The position numbers and the translations under genes are program-made. From the NCBI RefSeq assembly GCF_007994075.1, contig NZ_VIWU01000001.1, positions 1 to 64,000 on the forward strand: a DNA stretch of 64,000 nt, in the 5' to 3' direction. A model generated the notes under the pieces. It was not told the origin of the DNA and did no database searches. It worked only from the letters and a program-made list of their open reading frames with translations. The stretch is from Pseudonocardia hierapolitana. Lineage in GTDB: Bacteria; Actinomycetota; Actinomycetes; Mycobacteriales; Pseudonocardiaceae. Every line of letters starts with the position of its first letter. Positions within the stretch are counted from its first letter, which is position 1. This document shows, in pieces, positions 18,897 to 27,081 of this stretch.

Positions 18897-20708
18897 TCAC
18901 CGGAGCCGGTGGGTGAGATCGTCGGACCGAACGGTCCGGCCGGTGCGCGCGAGGTGCTCCAGCAGCGGCACCGCCACCCGGCGGGTCGTGCCGAGTGCCT
19001 GACGCGCCTCGCTGAGGGTGAACTCGGGGCCGACGCCGCGGAGCAGGTCCACCGCACGGTCCGGCGCCTCCGGCAGGAGCACGACGCCCTCGGCGACCGC
19101 GATCAGCTCGCCGGCCCGGACCAGCGCGGCCAGCTCGCGAGGGCCGAGGCCGAGCTCGGCGAGGCGCTCGGCGTCCGGGGCGCGGAACGGGTGGGTGACG
19201 AGGTCGGCACGCAGAGTCTCCATCGCCACGCGGACCGGCTCGGGAAGCCCGCTGGCCCGGCCGAGGTGCACCCGGCCGGCGCGCAGCTGCGGGGTCACCG
19301 CTCCGGTGCCCGGCCGGGCGGCGGAGAGCACGGCCGTCACCAGACCCGGTGTGGGCAGGTCCGCGGCCCGCCGGGCGGCCTCGATCGTCAGACCGGGGTC
19401 GAGGGGCTCGGCGGCGTCGTGCACGCGGACGGCCGCGGCGAGCGCGGAGACGGCTTCCTGCGCACGAGCCGGTGCGACGAGGTGGCCGTCCGCCCGCACC
19501 GCGGGCAGGGCGTCGACCTCGGCGCGGGGCACACCCATCGCCACCAGGTCAGCGGCCCGGACCACGCCCCGGCGGCGCAGCTCGGCCGCTGCGGTGCCGA
19601 CGTCCGGTTCGGCGAGTTCCGCGGCGCGGCGGGCAGCGGCTCCGCGACGGCGTAGCGCCGGCGGGAGGACGTCGAGCACCTCGACGCCCGCGACGACGGC
19701 GCGCCGGCCGGGGTCGCGCAGCACGGCGCGGTCCCCGATCCGCAGCGGCAGCGGGCGTTCGGGGCGCAGCCGGGCGAACCCCGAGCCGAGCGGGCGGACC
19801 CGCACGGTGACCGCGGCCGAGCCGACGTGCAGCATCACCTCGCGCGGCAGTGCGCCCGGCTCCGCCCCCAGCACCCCGCCCCCCCGCACACCGCGCAGCG
19901 CCACGTCGACCTCGGCGGGCGCGAGCCACCTGTCCGGGGTGAGCAGCGCGTCGCCGCGGGCGACGACCTCGCGGGGGACGCCGCGCAGGTTCACCGCGAC
20001 CCGGGCCACCCCGCGGGCGACCTGCACCGGCTCGCCGAGGCTCTGCAGCCCCCGCACGTGCACCCGCCTGCCGCCCAGGTCCAGCTCGTCCCCGACCCGG
20101 ATCGTGCCGGCGCCGAGCGTCCCGGTGACGACCGTGCCGGCACCCCGGATGCTGAACGCGCGGTCGACCCACAGCCGCACGTCGGCGCCCGGTTCCGGTT
20201 CGGGTACCGCGGCGACCAGGCCGTCCAGTGCGGTGCGCAGCGCGTCGAGACCGTCACCGCGGGGCGCGCACACCTCCACCACCCCCACTCCGCCGAGCGA
20301 GGAGGAGGAGATCTCGGCGAGCGCGTCCTCGCGCGCCGGCTCGGGGTCGAGCAGGTCGCACCGCGTGATCACGAGCAGCCCGTGCTCGACCCCGAGGGCG
20401 TCCAGCGCGTCGAGGTGCTCAGCCGACTGCGGCATCCACCCCTCGTCGGCGGCCACCACCATCACCACGGCCGGGGCGGGCCCGGCGCCGGCGAGCATCG
20501 TCGTCACGAACCGCTCGTGCCCGGGGACGTCCACGAACGCGAGGTCGGTTCCGGACGGCAGGCGGGTCCACGCGAACCCGAGGTCGATGGTCAGCCCTCG
20601 GCGCCGCTCCTCGGCCAGCCGGTCGGGCTCCATCCCGGTCAGTGCGCGCACCAACGTCGACTTGCCGTGGTCGACGTGTCCCGCGGTGGCCACCACGCGG
20701 CTGGTCAC
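18897..20708 (-). CDS. selB: Selenocysteine-specific translation elongation factor SelB
   Basis: EF-Tu-like GTPase of 603 residues that delivers Sec-tRNA-Sec to a UGA codon marked by a SECIS hairpin. The G1 motif GHVDHGKST occupies residues 10-18, the switch region contains DLGFAW, and G3 is DVPGHERF. The beta-barrel domains follow. The C-terminal 250 residues contain repeated winged-helix segments, which in the family bind the SECIS RNA. GTG at 20708 overlaps the selA stop by 4 bp (GTGA), so selA and selB are translationally coupled. Its client is the formate dehydrogenase at 27074-30409. Confidence 0.95.
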   Translation of the reverse strand: MTSRVVATAGHVDHGKSTLVRALTGMEPDRLAEERRRGLTIDLGFAWTRLPSGTDLAFVDVPGHERFVTTMLAGAGPAPAVVMVVAADEGWMPQSAEHLDALDALGVEHGLLVITRCDLLDPEPAREDALAEISSSSLGGVGVVEVCAPRGDGLDALRTALDGLVAAVPEPEPGADVRLWVDRAFSIRGAGTVVTGTLGAGTIRVGDELDLGGRRVHVRGLQSLGEPVQVARGVARVAVNLRGVPREVVARGDALLTPDRWLAPAEVDVALRGVRGGGVLGAEPGALPREVMLHVGSAAVTVRVRPLGSGFARLRPERPLPLRIGDRAVLRDPGRRAVVAGVEVLDVLPPALRRRGAAARRAAELAEPDVGTAAAELRRRGVVRAADLVAMGVPRAEVDALPAVRADGHLVAPARAQEAVSALAAAVRVHDAAEPLDPGLTIEAARRAADLPTPGLVTAVLSAARPGTGAVTPQLRAGRVHLGRASGLPEPVRVAMETLRADLVTHPFRAPDAERLAELGLGPRELAALVRAGELIAVAEGVVLLPEAPDRAVDLLRGVGPEFTLSEARQALGTTRRVAVPLLEHLARTGRTVRSDDLTHRLR

Positions 20709-22000
20709 GGCCCGGCCCCCGCAGCGCGCACGCATGCGGCGAGCGTCTCGTCGTCGGCGGGCGCCAGCGCGCGCAGGTCGAGCAGGCAGCGACCACCCTC
20801 GAGACGACCGAGCACGGCCGGGGTGCCTGCGCGCAGGGCCGCGGCGCAGGGCTCGGGCAGCGACAGCGCGACGCTGGGCAGCCGCACGCCCGGCGCGCCG
20901 CCCCCGCCGACCGTCGCCTGCGAGTCGACGACCCCCACGTCCAGCCCGGCCAGCCGGGCGGCGATGGCCTCGGCCCGGACGCGCAGCTCGGCGACCGGCG
21001 TGTCGAGGGCCGAGCGAACGGGCGGCACCGGCCCGCGCAACGTCGCCTCCAGCGCGGCGAGCGTCAGCTTGTCCACCCGCATCGCGCGGGCGAGCGGGAA
21101 CCGGCGCACGCGCTGGACCAGCTCGGCGTCACCGAGGATCAATCCCGCCTGCGGCCCGCCGAGCAGCTTGTCCCCCGACGCCGTCACCAGCGCGGCGCCC
21201 GCTGCGAGCATGCCGTCCGCGTCGGGCTCGTCGGGCAGCAGCGGGTGCGGGGCGAGCAGGCCCGACCCGATGTCGACGACGACCGGGACCCCGAGGCCGG
21301 CCAGCTCGGCGGGCCCGACCGCGCTGGTGAAGCCGGTGACCGTGAAGTTCGACGGGTGCACCTTGAGCACGAACGCGGTGTCCGGCCCGATCGCGCGCTC
21401 GTAATCGGCGAGGTGGGTGCGGTTGGTGGTGCCCACCTCGCGCAGCCGCGCGCCGACCGACTCGATCAGGTCGGGGATCCGGAACCCGTCACCGATCTCG
21501 ACGAGCTCTCCTCGGGAGACGACGATCTCCCGACCGGTGGCGAGGGTCGCGGCGACGAGCGCGAGGGCGGCGGCCCCGTTGTTGACCACGTGCGCCGCAC
21601 CGGCGCCGGGGACGGCGGCGAGCAGGGCGTCGACCACCCCGGCGCCGCGGGGGCCGCGGGCGCCGGTCGTGAGGTCCAGCTCGACGTCACAGGTCCCCGC
21701 GGCGACGCCGATGGCGTCGCGGGCGGCCTCGCCGAGCGGGGCCCGGCCGAGGTTGGTGTGCAGCAGCACGCCGGTGGCGTTGAGCACCGGCCGCAGCGTC
21801 GTGGCGGCCCGGGGCAACGCGGCGAGGGTCGCGTCGACGACGTCATCGGGCGGCAGGGCGCCCTCCCGGACCCGCTGCTGCGCCGCCGTCACCGCCTGCT
21901 TCACCAGCGGCTTTCCCAGCCGGACGGCGGCCGCGGCGATCCGGGGATCGGCGAGCACCGCGTCCGTGCGGGGCACCCGGCGGCGCGGATCGCTGGCCAC
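20705..22000 (-). CDS. selA: L-seryl-tRNA(Sec) selenium transferase SelA
   Basis: PLP enzyme of 431 residues that converts seryl-tRNA-Sec to selenocysteyl-tRNA-Sec using selenophosphate. The N-terminal tRNA-binding helices include RIAAAAVRLGKPLV. The family block NATGVLLHTNLGRAPL is at about residues 74-89. The predicted PLP lysine is Lys278 in ASGDKLLGGPQAG. The start is GTG at 22000, only 23 bp from the divergent selD start, so the selAB and selD promoters must overlap within these genes. The downstream selB overlaps by 4 bp. Confidence 0.95.
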   Translation of the reverse strand: MASDPRRRVPRTDAVLADPRIAAAAVRLGKPLVKQAVTAAQQRVREGALPPDDVVDATLAALPRAATTLRPVLNATGVLLHTNLGRAPLGEAARDAIGVAAGTCDVELDLTTGARGPRGAGVVDALLAAVPGAGAAHVVNNGAAALALVAATLATGREIVVSRGELVEIGDGFRIPDLIESVGARLREVGTTNRTHLADYERAIGPDTAFVLKVHPSNFTVTGFTSAVGPAELAGLGVPVVVDIGSGLLAPHPLLPDEPDADGMLAAGAALVTASGDKLLGGPQAGLILGDAELVQRVRRFPLARAMRVDKLTLAALEATLRGPVPPVRSALDTPVAELRVRAEAIAARLAGLDVGVVDSQATVGGGGAPGVRLPSVALSLPEPCAAALRAGTPAVLGRLEGGRCLLDLRALAPADDETLAACVRAAGAGP

Positions 22001-22023
22001 GGGTCCGAGCCTACGATCCGGTC

Positions 22024-23085
22024 ATGGTGGACGCATCGGCGCGGCAGACGGACCTCCAACGACTCACCCGGTTCAGCCACGGCGCCGGCTGCGGCTGCAA
22101 GATCGGTCCCGGCCGGCTCGCGGAGATCCTCGCGACCGTCGCCCCCGCCACCCACCCGGACCTCCTCGTCGGCACGGAGACCGGCGACGACGCGGCCGTC
22201 TGGCGGCTCGACACCGACCGCGCACTCGTCGCCACCACCGACTTCTTCACCCCCGTCGTCGACGATCCGCGCACATGGGGCCGCATCGCCGCGACCAACG
22301 CCGTCTCCGACGTCTACGCGATGGGTGGCCGTCCGCTGTTCGCGCTGAACATCGTGGCCTGGCCGTCGGAGGTGCTGCCGGCGGAGATGCTCGGCGAGGT
22401 ACTCGCCGGCGGGGCGGACGTCGGCCGCGAGTGCGGGTTCGCCGTGGTCGGCGGCCACTCGATCGACGATCCGGAGCCGAAGTACGGGCTCGCGGTCGTC
22501 GGTGAGGTGCACCCGGACCGGATCCTCACCAACGCGGGCCTGCGCCCCGGCGACGCGCTCGTGCTCACCAAACCGCTGGGCATCGGGATCGCGACGACCG
22601 CGGTGAAGGCGGGCACCGCGAGCGCCGAGCTGCTCGACGCCGCGGTCGCCACGATGTGCAGGCCGAACGCCGCAGCGGCCACGGCCGCGCTCGCCGCGGG
22701 CGCCACCGGCTGCACCGACGTCACCGGGTTCGGGCTGCTCGGCCACCTGCGGAAGATGGCGGCGGCGTCCGGGGTGGACGCCGTCGTCGAGGTGGGCGCC
22801 GTGCCGCTGCTCCCCGGCGCGCGGGAGCTGGCGGACGCCGGGGTCGTGCCCGGCGGAACCCGGCGCAACCGGGACTGGGTGGCCGAGGTGCTCGACGTCT
22901 CGCCCGGCGTCGGCGAGACCGACGTCGTGCTGCTCGCGGATGCCCAGACCTCGGGCGGCTTGCTGTTCGGCGCGCAGCCCGAACAGGCCGCGGCGGCGGT
23001 GGCCGAGCTGCGGGCGCAGGGGCTCGAGGCGGCGCTGATCGGCCGGACGGTCCCCGGCCGGGGCCGGATCGTGCTCCGACCCTGA
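22024..23085 (+). CDS. selD: Selenide, water dikinase SelD
   Basis: Makes selenophosphate from selenide and ATP. The 353-residue protein carries the catalytic HGAGCGCK motif with Cys23 and Lys26, corresponding to E. coli Cys17 and Lys20. The catalytic residue is therefore Cys, and SelD itself is not a selenoprotein. A Gly-rich nucleotide-binding segment (ETGDDAAVW) follows, as do metal-binding Asp residues in TTDFFTPVVDD. ATG at 22024 is the first start. It is divergent from selA and convergent with the beta-rich protein gene that ends at 23119. Confidence 0.95.
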   Translation: MVDASARQTDLQRLTRFSHGAGCGCKIGPGRLAEILATVAPATHPDLLVGTETGDDAAVWRLDTDRALVATTDFFTPVVDDPRTWGRIAATNAVSDVYAMGGRPLFALNIVAWPSEVLPAEMLGEVLAGGADVGRECGFAVVGGHSIDDPEPKYGLAVVGEVHPDRILTNAGLRPGDALVLTKPLGIGIATTAVKAGTASAELLDAAVATMCRPNAAAATAALAAGATGCTDVTGFGLLGHLRKMAAASGVDAVVEVGAVPLLPGARELADAGVVPGGTRRNRDWVAEVLDVSPGVGETDVVLLADAQTSGGLLFGAQPEQAAAAVAELRAQGLEAALIGRTVPGRGRIVLRP

Positions 23086-23118
23086 CCGGGTATGCCGTCG
23101 CCGGGCGCACCGAGGGAG

Positions 23119-23460
23119 TCAAATGACCTTGTAGGTCAGCTGGTACTCGGACCCTGCGCCGCGGATCTGCTGCTGTCGTTCTCCGAGTCCGACTTCTGCG
23201 GCGCTGATGGTCGCCGTCCCGATGCGCCTGGTGTTCGAGCCCCCCTGGTCGATCTCGAAGAAGACAACCTCGATCGGCGCCTGGTCGACGAATGGAAGGA
23301 GGCGGTCGTCGTCGAATGTGAACACCTCGCCTCTACTCATTCGTATCTGCTCGAAGATGGCACCGCCGGTCCTGCTGATCTGGATCTCGTCGGCACCATC
23401 TGGATCACGAACGCTGAATACCTCCAGAGACATCATCTTGGCAAAACCCGCGGTGGCCAT
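23119..23460 (-). CDS. Small beta-rich protein of unknown function, partner of AbfB-domain gene
   Basis: A 113-residue protein not recognised by family. It is rich in beta-strand-like alternation (LEVFSVRDPDGADEIQISRTGG), lacks a signal peptide or membrane segment and has a single domain. An AGGAGGAT ribosome-binding site lies just upstream of the ATG at 23460, and the AbfB-domain gene ends 60 bp upstream on the same strand, so the two likely form an operon. Codon use is less GC-biased than in the sel genes, which suggests recent transfer into the island. Confidence 0.6.
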   Translation of the reverse strand: MATAGFAKMMSLEVFSVRDPDGADEIQISRTGGAIFEQIRMSRGEVFTFDDDRLLPFVDQAPIEVVFFEIDQGGSNTRRIGTATISAAEVGLGERQQQIRGAGSEYQLTYKVI

Positions 23461-23520
23461 GACATCCTCCTGTGCGATCTCGATACCGGGCTCGTTCGCC
23501 GGCGGTCGGGGGCGACCCGT

Positions 23521-23991
23521 CTATCGGTCGTCCGAGTGGAGCGGTGAGACAATCCTGAAGGTCGCGGACTGAAGTTCGTCCGGAGTGTTCACCGGCTCCG
23601 CAAAGAGTTTGAAATCCCTGTGCCGAATGAACCGATCGGGGAACCTCACGGAACGAAATGAGAACTGGCTCGGGTCGATGACCCCTCTTTCCAGGACGAA
23701 AGTCGAGTCCGCGCGCACCTCGGCCGCGATATCAGGATCCGTGATGCCGTCGACGAACTTGCCGTGCATGCGGAAACCGTCGAACGTCGCGATGCGCAGC
23801 ACGAAGCCGGTCGGAGCAACCGCTCGCCGCAGCTGTCCCGTTCCGCCGAATCCCAGGTCGGAGCCGGTCCACTCGAACGTGGCATCGCCACGGTCGGCAT
23901 CGGTTTCGATCGTGGCGATATCCGCCAAGCCGGACCGTTCGACGATGAAGAAGTCCGGGAAGTTGTTCGAGAACGCTGAGACCAGGGGCAT
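23521..23991 (-). CDS. AbfB-like beta-trefoil domain protein
   Basis: A 156-residue protein whose C-terminal part (SFRSVRFPDRFIRHRDFKLF) matches the hallmark repeat of the AbfB domain, a beta-trefoil that binds arabinofuranosyl side chains in alpha-L-arabinofuranosidase B. No catalytic domain is attached, so it is a stand-alone carbohydrate-binding-like or structural trefoil. No signal peptide is visible. A GGAGGG ribosome-binding site sits before the ATG at 23991; the frame is open upstream but without similarity. It precedes the small beta-rich gene in a probable two-gene operon. Its location between selD and tRNA-Sec has no evident link to selenium metabolism. Confidence 0.68.
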   Translation of the reverse strand: MPLVSAFSNNFPDFFIVERSGLADIATIETDADRGDATFEWTGSDLGFGGTGQLRRAVAPTGFVLRIATFDGFRMHGKFVDGITDPDIAAEVRADSTFVLERGVIDPSQFSFRSVRFPDRFIRHRDFKLFAEPVNTPDELQSATFRIVSPLHSDDR

Positions 23992-24316
23992 GTTGCCCTC
24001 CCTGCGATGTGTCCGTTGTCGGTCGCCGGCCGGGTGCCGCCGATCCTCGGGAGACGGGTGAATCCCGACCGACGGAGCCCCGGGATCAGATGATCGTCGG
24101 CACGTACGAGCACGACGCGAGCCACGCCTCCACCTCCCTCCACGCTCGACAAGGAGGGGGAACCCCGGTGCCTGATACGCGGATGGGTGCTCAGAGAGGC
24201 ACTGATCAGCGCGGCCGTTCGGCCGGCCGCGTGATCGGACGCGAGTGGTACCCCACCCGCGACACCGCGGAGGAACCACCGTTCTGCTCAACCCGGCCAC
24301 GGAGCACGCCGGGTAC
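23992..24316. other. Intergenic region between AbfB operon and tRNA-Sec
   Basis: About 325 bp without a supportable gene. It must contain the promoter of the minus-strand AbfB operon and the 3' end of the fdh-selC transcript. A GC-rich inverted stretch (GCGGCCGTTCGGCCGGCCGC, about 24211-24230) could act as part of a terminator for the fdh-selC transcript. No other structure was recognised. Confidence 0.5.
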
Positions 24317-24412
24317 TGGCGGAGGCGGACGGGAATCGAACCCGCCTGACCGAGCTACTCGGCCACGTCGGTTTTGAAGACCGCGGGGGCCACCAGGCAC
24401 CCAGACGCCTCC
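24317..24412 (-). tRNA. selC: tRNA-Sec (anticodon TCA)
   Basis: Selenocysteine tRNA of 96 nt including an encoded CCA end. The 5' strand GGAGGCG pairs with 3' CGCCTCC, followed by a discriminator G. The anticodon loop CTTCAAA centres on TCA (plus-strand 24375-24377), which reads UGA. A long variable arm is formed around GGCCGAG...CTCGGTC, and the T loop is TTCGATT. The 5' end lies only 5 nt beyond the fdhD stop on the same strand, so the tRNA is probably cut from the fdh operon transcript. It is the adaptor for the in-frame UGA of fdhA. Confidence 0.95.
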
Positions 24413-24417
24413 CCTGG

Positions 24418-25281
24418 CTACGCCAGATCCGACCACCACCGACCTCGGCGCTCGATGCGGTCCGCCCGAGCGTAGACGTTCATCGTGCTGCCCCGCAGGA
24501 AGCCCACGAGCGTGACACCGGCCTCCACCGCCAGCTCGACGGCCAGTGAGGACGGTGCCGAGACCGCCGCGAGCATCGGCACCCCGGCCATGACCGCCTT
24601 CTGGACGAGCTCGAACGACGCCCGCCCGGACACCATCAGCACGCGCCCGGTCGCCGGGACGCGATCGTCGAGGAGGGCATGACCGAGGACCTTGTCGACC
24701 GCGTTGTGCCGGCCCACGTCCTCGCGGGCGACGAGCAGCTCGCCGTCGGCGGTGAAGAGCCCGGCGGCGTGCAGCCCGCCGGTGGCCGCGAAGACGCGTT
24801 GCGCGGCCCGCAGCGTCGGCGGCAGCCCGGTGAGCACGGCGGTGCTGACGGTCACGGGGTCGGACGCGGGCGGGTAACGCGTGCTCGTACGCACCGCGTC
24901 GAGCGACGCCTTCCCGCAGACCCCGCACGAGGACGTGGTGTAGACGCTGCGCCGGACGTCCGGGCGGGGCGGCGGGACGCCCGGCGCCAGCCGCACGTCG
25001 AGCACGTTGTAGGTGTGGCGGCCGTCGGCGTCGCGGGAGTCGCAGAAGCGCGCGGCGCTGACGTCGGCTCGCGAGCCGATGACGCCCTCCCCCAGCAGGA
25101 AGCCGTGGGCGAGCTCGACGTCCGCTCCCGGAGTGCGCATCGTGACGGCGAGCGGTTCCCCGTCGACCCGCAGTTCGAGTGGTTCCTCGCCGGCGAGAGC
25201 GTCCGGTCTGCGCCGTTCACAGGGCCGTTCCCCGTCGCCGGAGAGGGCCAGCACCGGGCGCCTCACGGTGATCCGTCCCAT
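24418..25281 (-). CDS. fdhD: Formate dehydrogenase accessory sulfurtransferase FdhD
   Basis: A 287-residue protein needed to transfer sulfur from a cysteine desulfurase to the molybdenum or tungsten bis-MGD cofactor of formate dehydrogenase. The essential CxxC pair is Cys119 and Cys122 in TSSCGVCG. The GGLHAAGLF and [12 protein letters not shown] blocks typical of FdhD follow. ATG at 25281 starts one base after the preceding membrane-subunit stop, so the genes are tightly linked. The frame is open far upstream, but only over the membrane-subunit gene. tRNA-Sec begins 5 nt after its stop. Confidence 0.95.
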   Translation of the reverse strand: MGRITVRRPVLALSGDGERPCERRRPDALAGEEPLELRVDGEPLAVTMRTPGADVELAHGFLLGEGVIGSRADVSAARFCDSRDADGRHTYNVLDVRLAPGVPPPRPDVRRSVYTTSSCGVCGKASLDAVRTSTRYPPASDPVTVSTAVLTGLPPTLRAAQRVFAATGGLHAAGLFTADGELLVAREDVGRHNAVDKVLGHALLDDRVPATGRVLMVSGRASFELVQKAVMAGVPMLAAVSAPSSLAVELAVEAGVTLVGFLRGSTMNVYARADRIERRGRWWSDLA

Positions 25282-25282
25282 C

Positions 25283-26188
25283 TCAGCTCCCCACCTCGAC
25301 CTGTTCCCGTCCGCCGAGGCGCTGCCGTTGCGGAACGACGGTGTCGGCCGGGTCGGCGGCCGATGCCAGACCGGCGTGGAAGACCGCGAACCGCGTGGCG
25401 AGCGAGCCGGCGAGAACGGCGAGCCCGGACGCCACGGCGACCGCACGGCGCCGCCGCCCGAGCAGGGCTCCGACGGCCCCGGTCGCGGTGAGGAGGCGCG
25501 CCGCCTGCCTCCAGCGGCCGGCGCGGCCGGTCGTGTACCTGGTGCCGAGCGGGCCCAGCCTGCGCTCCATCGCGGTACTCGCCGCGAGCTCGGCGGCCGC
25601 GCCGAGCACCGCGAGCCGCGCGGCCGGCGCGTTCTCGTCCGTGCCGACCCCGACCAGCCCGAGCGCGCCACCGGCCGCGACGGCGCTGGAAGCGAACACC
25701 ACCGGAAGGTCGCGGTGCGCCTCGTGCCAGGCCGGAACCGCGGTGTTGCTGATCAGCACCGCGGTGTAGGTGGTCATCGGCCCGCCCAGCGCGGCGGCGC
25801 CCACGCCGGCCGCGCGGCCCAGCGCGGGGGCGTACCCGCTCAGCTCCGATGCGGCGGCCAGCGCGGTCAGCCCGGAGAAGGGCGCGAGGATCCACGAGCC
25901 CACCGACAGCGGCGAAGTGACCTTGAACATCCGGAGCATGTTGAGGAACCGGGCGGGGCGGCCGAGGTCGTGGACCAGCAGACCGGCCCCGGCCATCGCC
26001 CCACCCGCCGCACCCAGCCGCGCGACCCGGGTCAAGGCAGGACGCCCGGTGGCCGCGGCGAGCTCGGCGATCACCGCCGAGGCACCTGCCATCCCCCCGC
26101 TGAAGAGGTAGGCGGGCACGTCCGGGTTCTTCCACGTCGGCCGGTTGAGGACGGGCTTGCCGTAGTACGACCGGAAGTCGCCGGTCAT
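25283..26188 (-). CDS. nrfD: NrfD-type membrane subunit of formate dehydrogenase
   Basis: Integral membrane protein of 301 residues with about eight hydrophobic helices, belonging to the NrfD/PsrC group that passes electrons to quinone without haem. The N-terminus ([29 protein letters not shown]) is cytosolic-like and typical of actinobacterial FDH-linked copies. A conserved [18 protein letters not shown] segment occurs after the second helix. ATG at 26188 overlaps the iron-sulfur subunit stop by 4 bp (ATGA). It presumably anchors FdhA and FdhB at the membrane; the family, not this sequence, supplies the quinone-reduction role. Confidence 0.85.
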   Translation of the reverse strand: MTGDFRSYYGKPVLNRPTWKNPDVPAYLFSGGMAGASAVIAELAAATGRPALTRVARLGAAGGAMAGAGLLVHDLGRPARFLNMLRMFKVTSPLSVGSWILAPFSGLTALAAASELSGYAPALGRAAGVGAAALGGPMTTYTAVLISNTAVPAWHEAHRDLPVVFASSAVAAGGALGLVGVGTDENAPAARLAVLGAAAELAASTAMERRLGPLGTRYTTGRAGRWRQAARLLTATGAVGALLGRRRRAVAVASGLAVLAGSLATRFAVFHAGLASAADPADTVVPQRQRLGGREQVEVGS

Positions 26189-27081
26189 CGCGCTGCTCCG
26201 ACGAACGCCGCGGCGACCGCTGCCACCACACCGGCGGCGGTCAGCGCGGCCCGCTTCCACATCGCGGGCAGGTCGCGCGTGGTCACCACCGGATCCGGTG
26301 GCAGGCCGTACACCTCCGGCTCGTCGAGGAGCAGGAAGAAGGCGCCGTCGCCGCCGACGCCGTCGGTCGGGTCGTGGCCGTAGAGCCGGGCCTCACCGAC
26401 CCCGGCCTCGTGGAGCACGTCCAGCCGCTCCGCGGCCTTCTCACGCAGCTCGTCGAGCGGGCCGAACTGGATCGAGTCGGTGGGGCATGCCTTCGCGCAG
26501 GCAGGCTCCATTCCGGCACCGAGCCGGTCGTAGCAGAGCGTGCACTTCCACGCCCTGCCGTCCCCGGGCCGGAGGTCGATCACCCCGTAGGGGCAGGCCG
26601 GGACGCAGTAGCCGCAGCCGTTGCAGATGTCCTCCTGCACGACGACCGTGCCGAACTCGGTGCGGAACAGCGAGCCGGTCGGGCAGACGTCCAGGCAGGC
26701 CGCGTGCGTGCAGTGCTTGCACACGTCCGAGGCCATCAGCCACCGCACTTCGCGGTCGGCCTCCAGCGCGCCCTGCGGCACGGACGGCATGCCGAGGTCG
26801 ACCGCGTCCTTCCGCGTCCGCGTCTGCTCGACGAACGCGACGTGCCGCCAGGTCGAGGCACCCAGCCCGACCGAGTTGTCGTAGGACATCCCGGTCAGGT
26901 CCAGGCCGTCCTCCGGGATCAGGTTCCACTCCTTGCAGGCCACCTCGCAGGCCTTGCACCCGATGCAGACCGAGGTGTCGGTGAAGAAGCCGACCCGCTG
27001 CGGGTGCTCGGCGTGGCCTGCCTCGGCGGCCGGATCGGCCAGCGGGCCGGCCAGCCGCTCCTCGAGGGTGTACTCACCCAC
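26185..27081 (-). CDS. fdhB: Formate dehydrogenase iron-sulfur (beta) subunit
   Basis: Ferredoxin-like electron-transfer subunit of 298 residues. Four cysteine clusters are visible: CIGCKACEVAC; CKHCTHAACLDVC; CNGCGYCVPAC; and CTLCYDRLGAGMEPACAKAC. These are enough for four [4Fe-4S] centres. A C-terminal hydrophobic helix (about residues 270-295) could tether the subunit to the membrane. GTG at 27081 overlaps the fdhA stop by 8 bp. A longer open frame to 27192 lies inside fdhA and is Arg-rich, so it is not used. It links FdhA to the NrfD-like subunit. Confidence 0.92.
   Translation of the reverse strand: MGEYTLEERLAGPLADPAAEAGHAEHPQRVGFFTDTSVCIGCKACEVACKEWNLIPEDGLDLTGMSYDNSVGLGASTWRHVAFVEQTRTRKDAVDLGMPSVPQGALEADREVRWLMASDVCKHCTHAACLDVCPTGSLFRTEFGTVVVQEDICNGCGYCVPACPYGVIDLRPGDGRAWKCTLCYDRLGAGMEPACAKACPTDSIQFGPLDELREKAAERLDVLHEAGVGEARLYGHDPTDGVGGDGAFFLLLDEPEVYGLPPDPVVTTRDLPAMWKRAALTAAGVVAAVAAAFVGAAR

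Noticed and set aside
22024..23085. SelD as a second selenoprotein
   Set aside because: The catalytic position is encoded by a Cys codon and the frame has no internal TGA.
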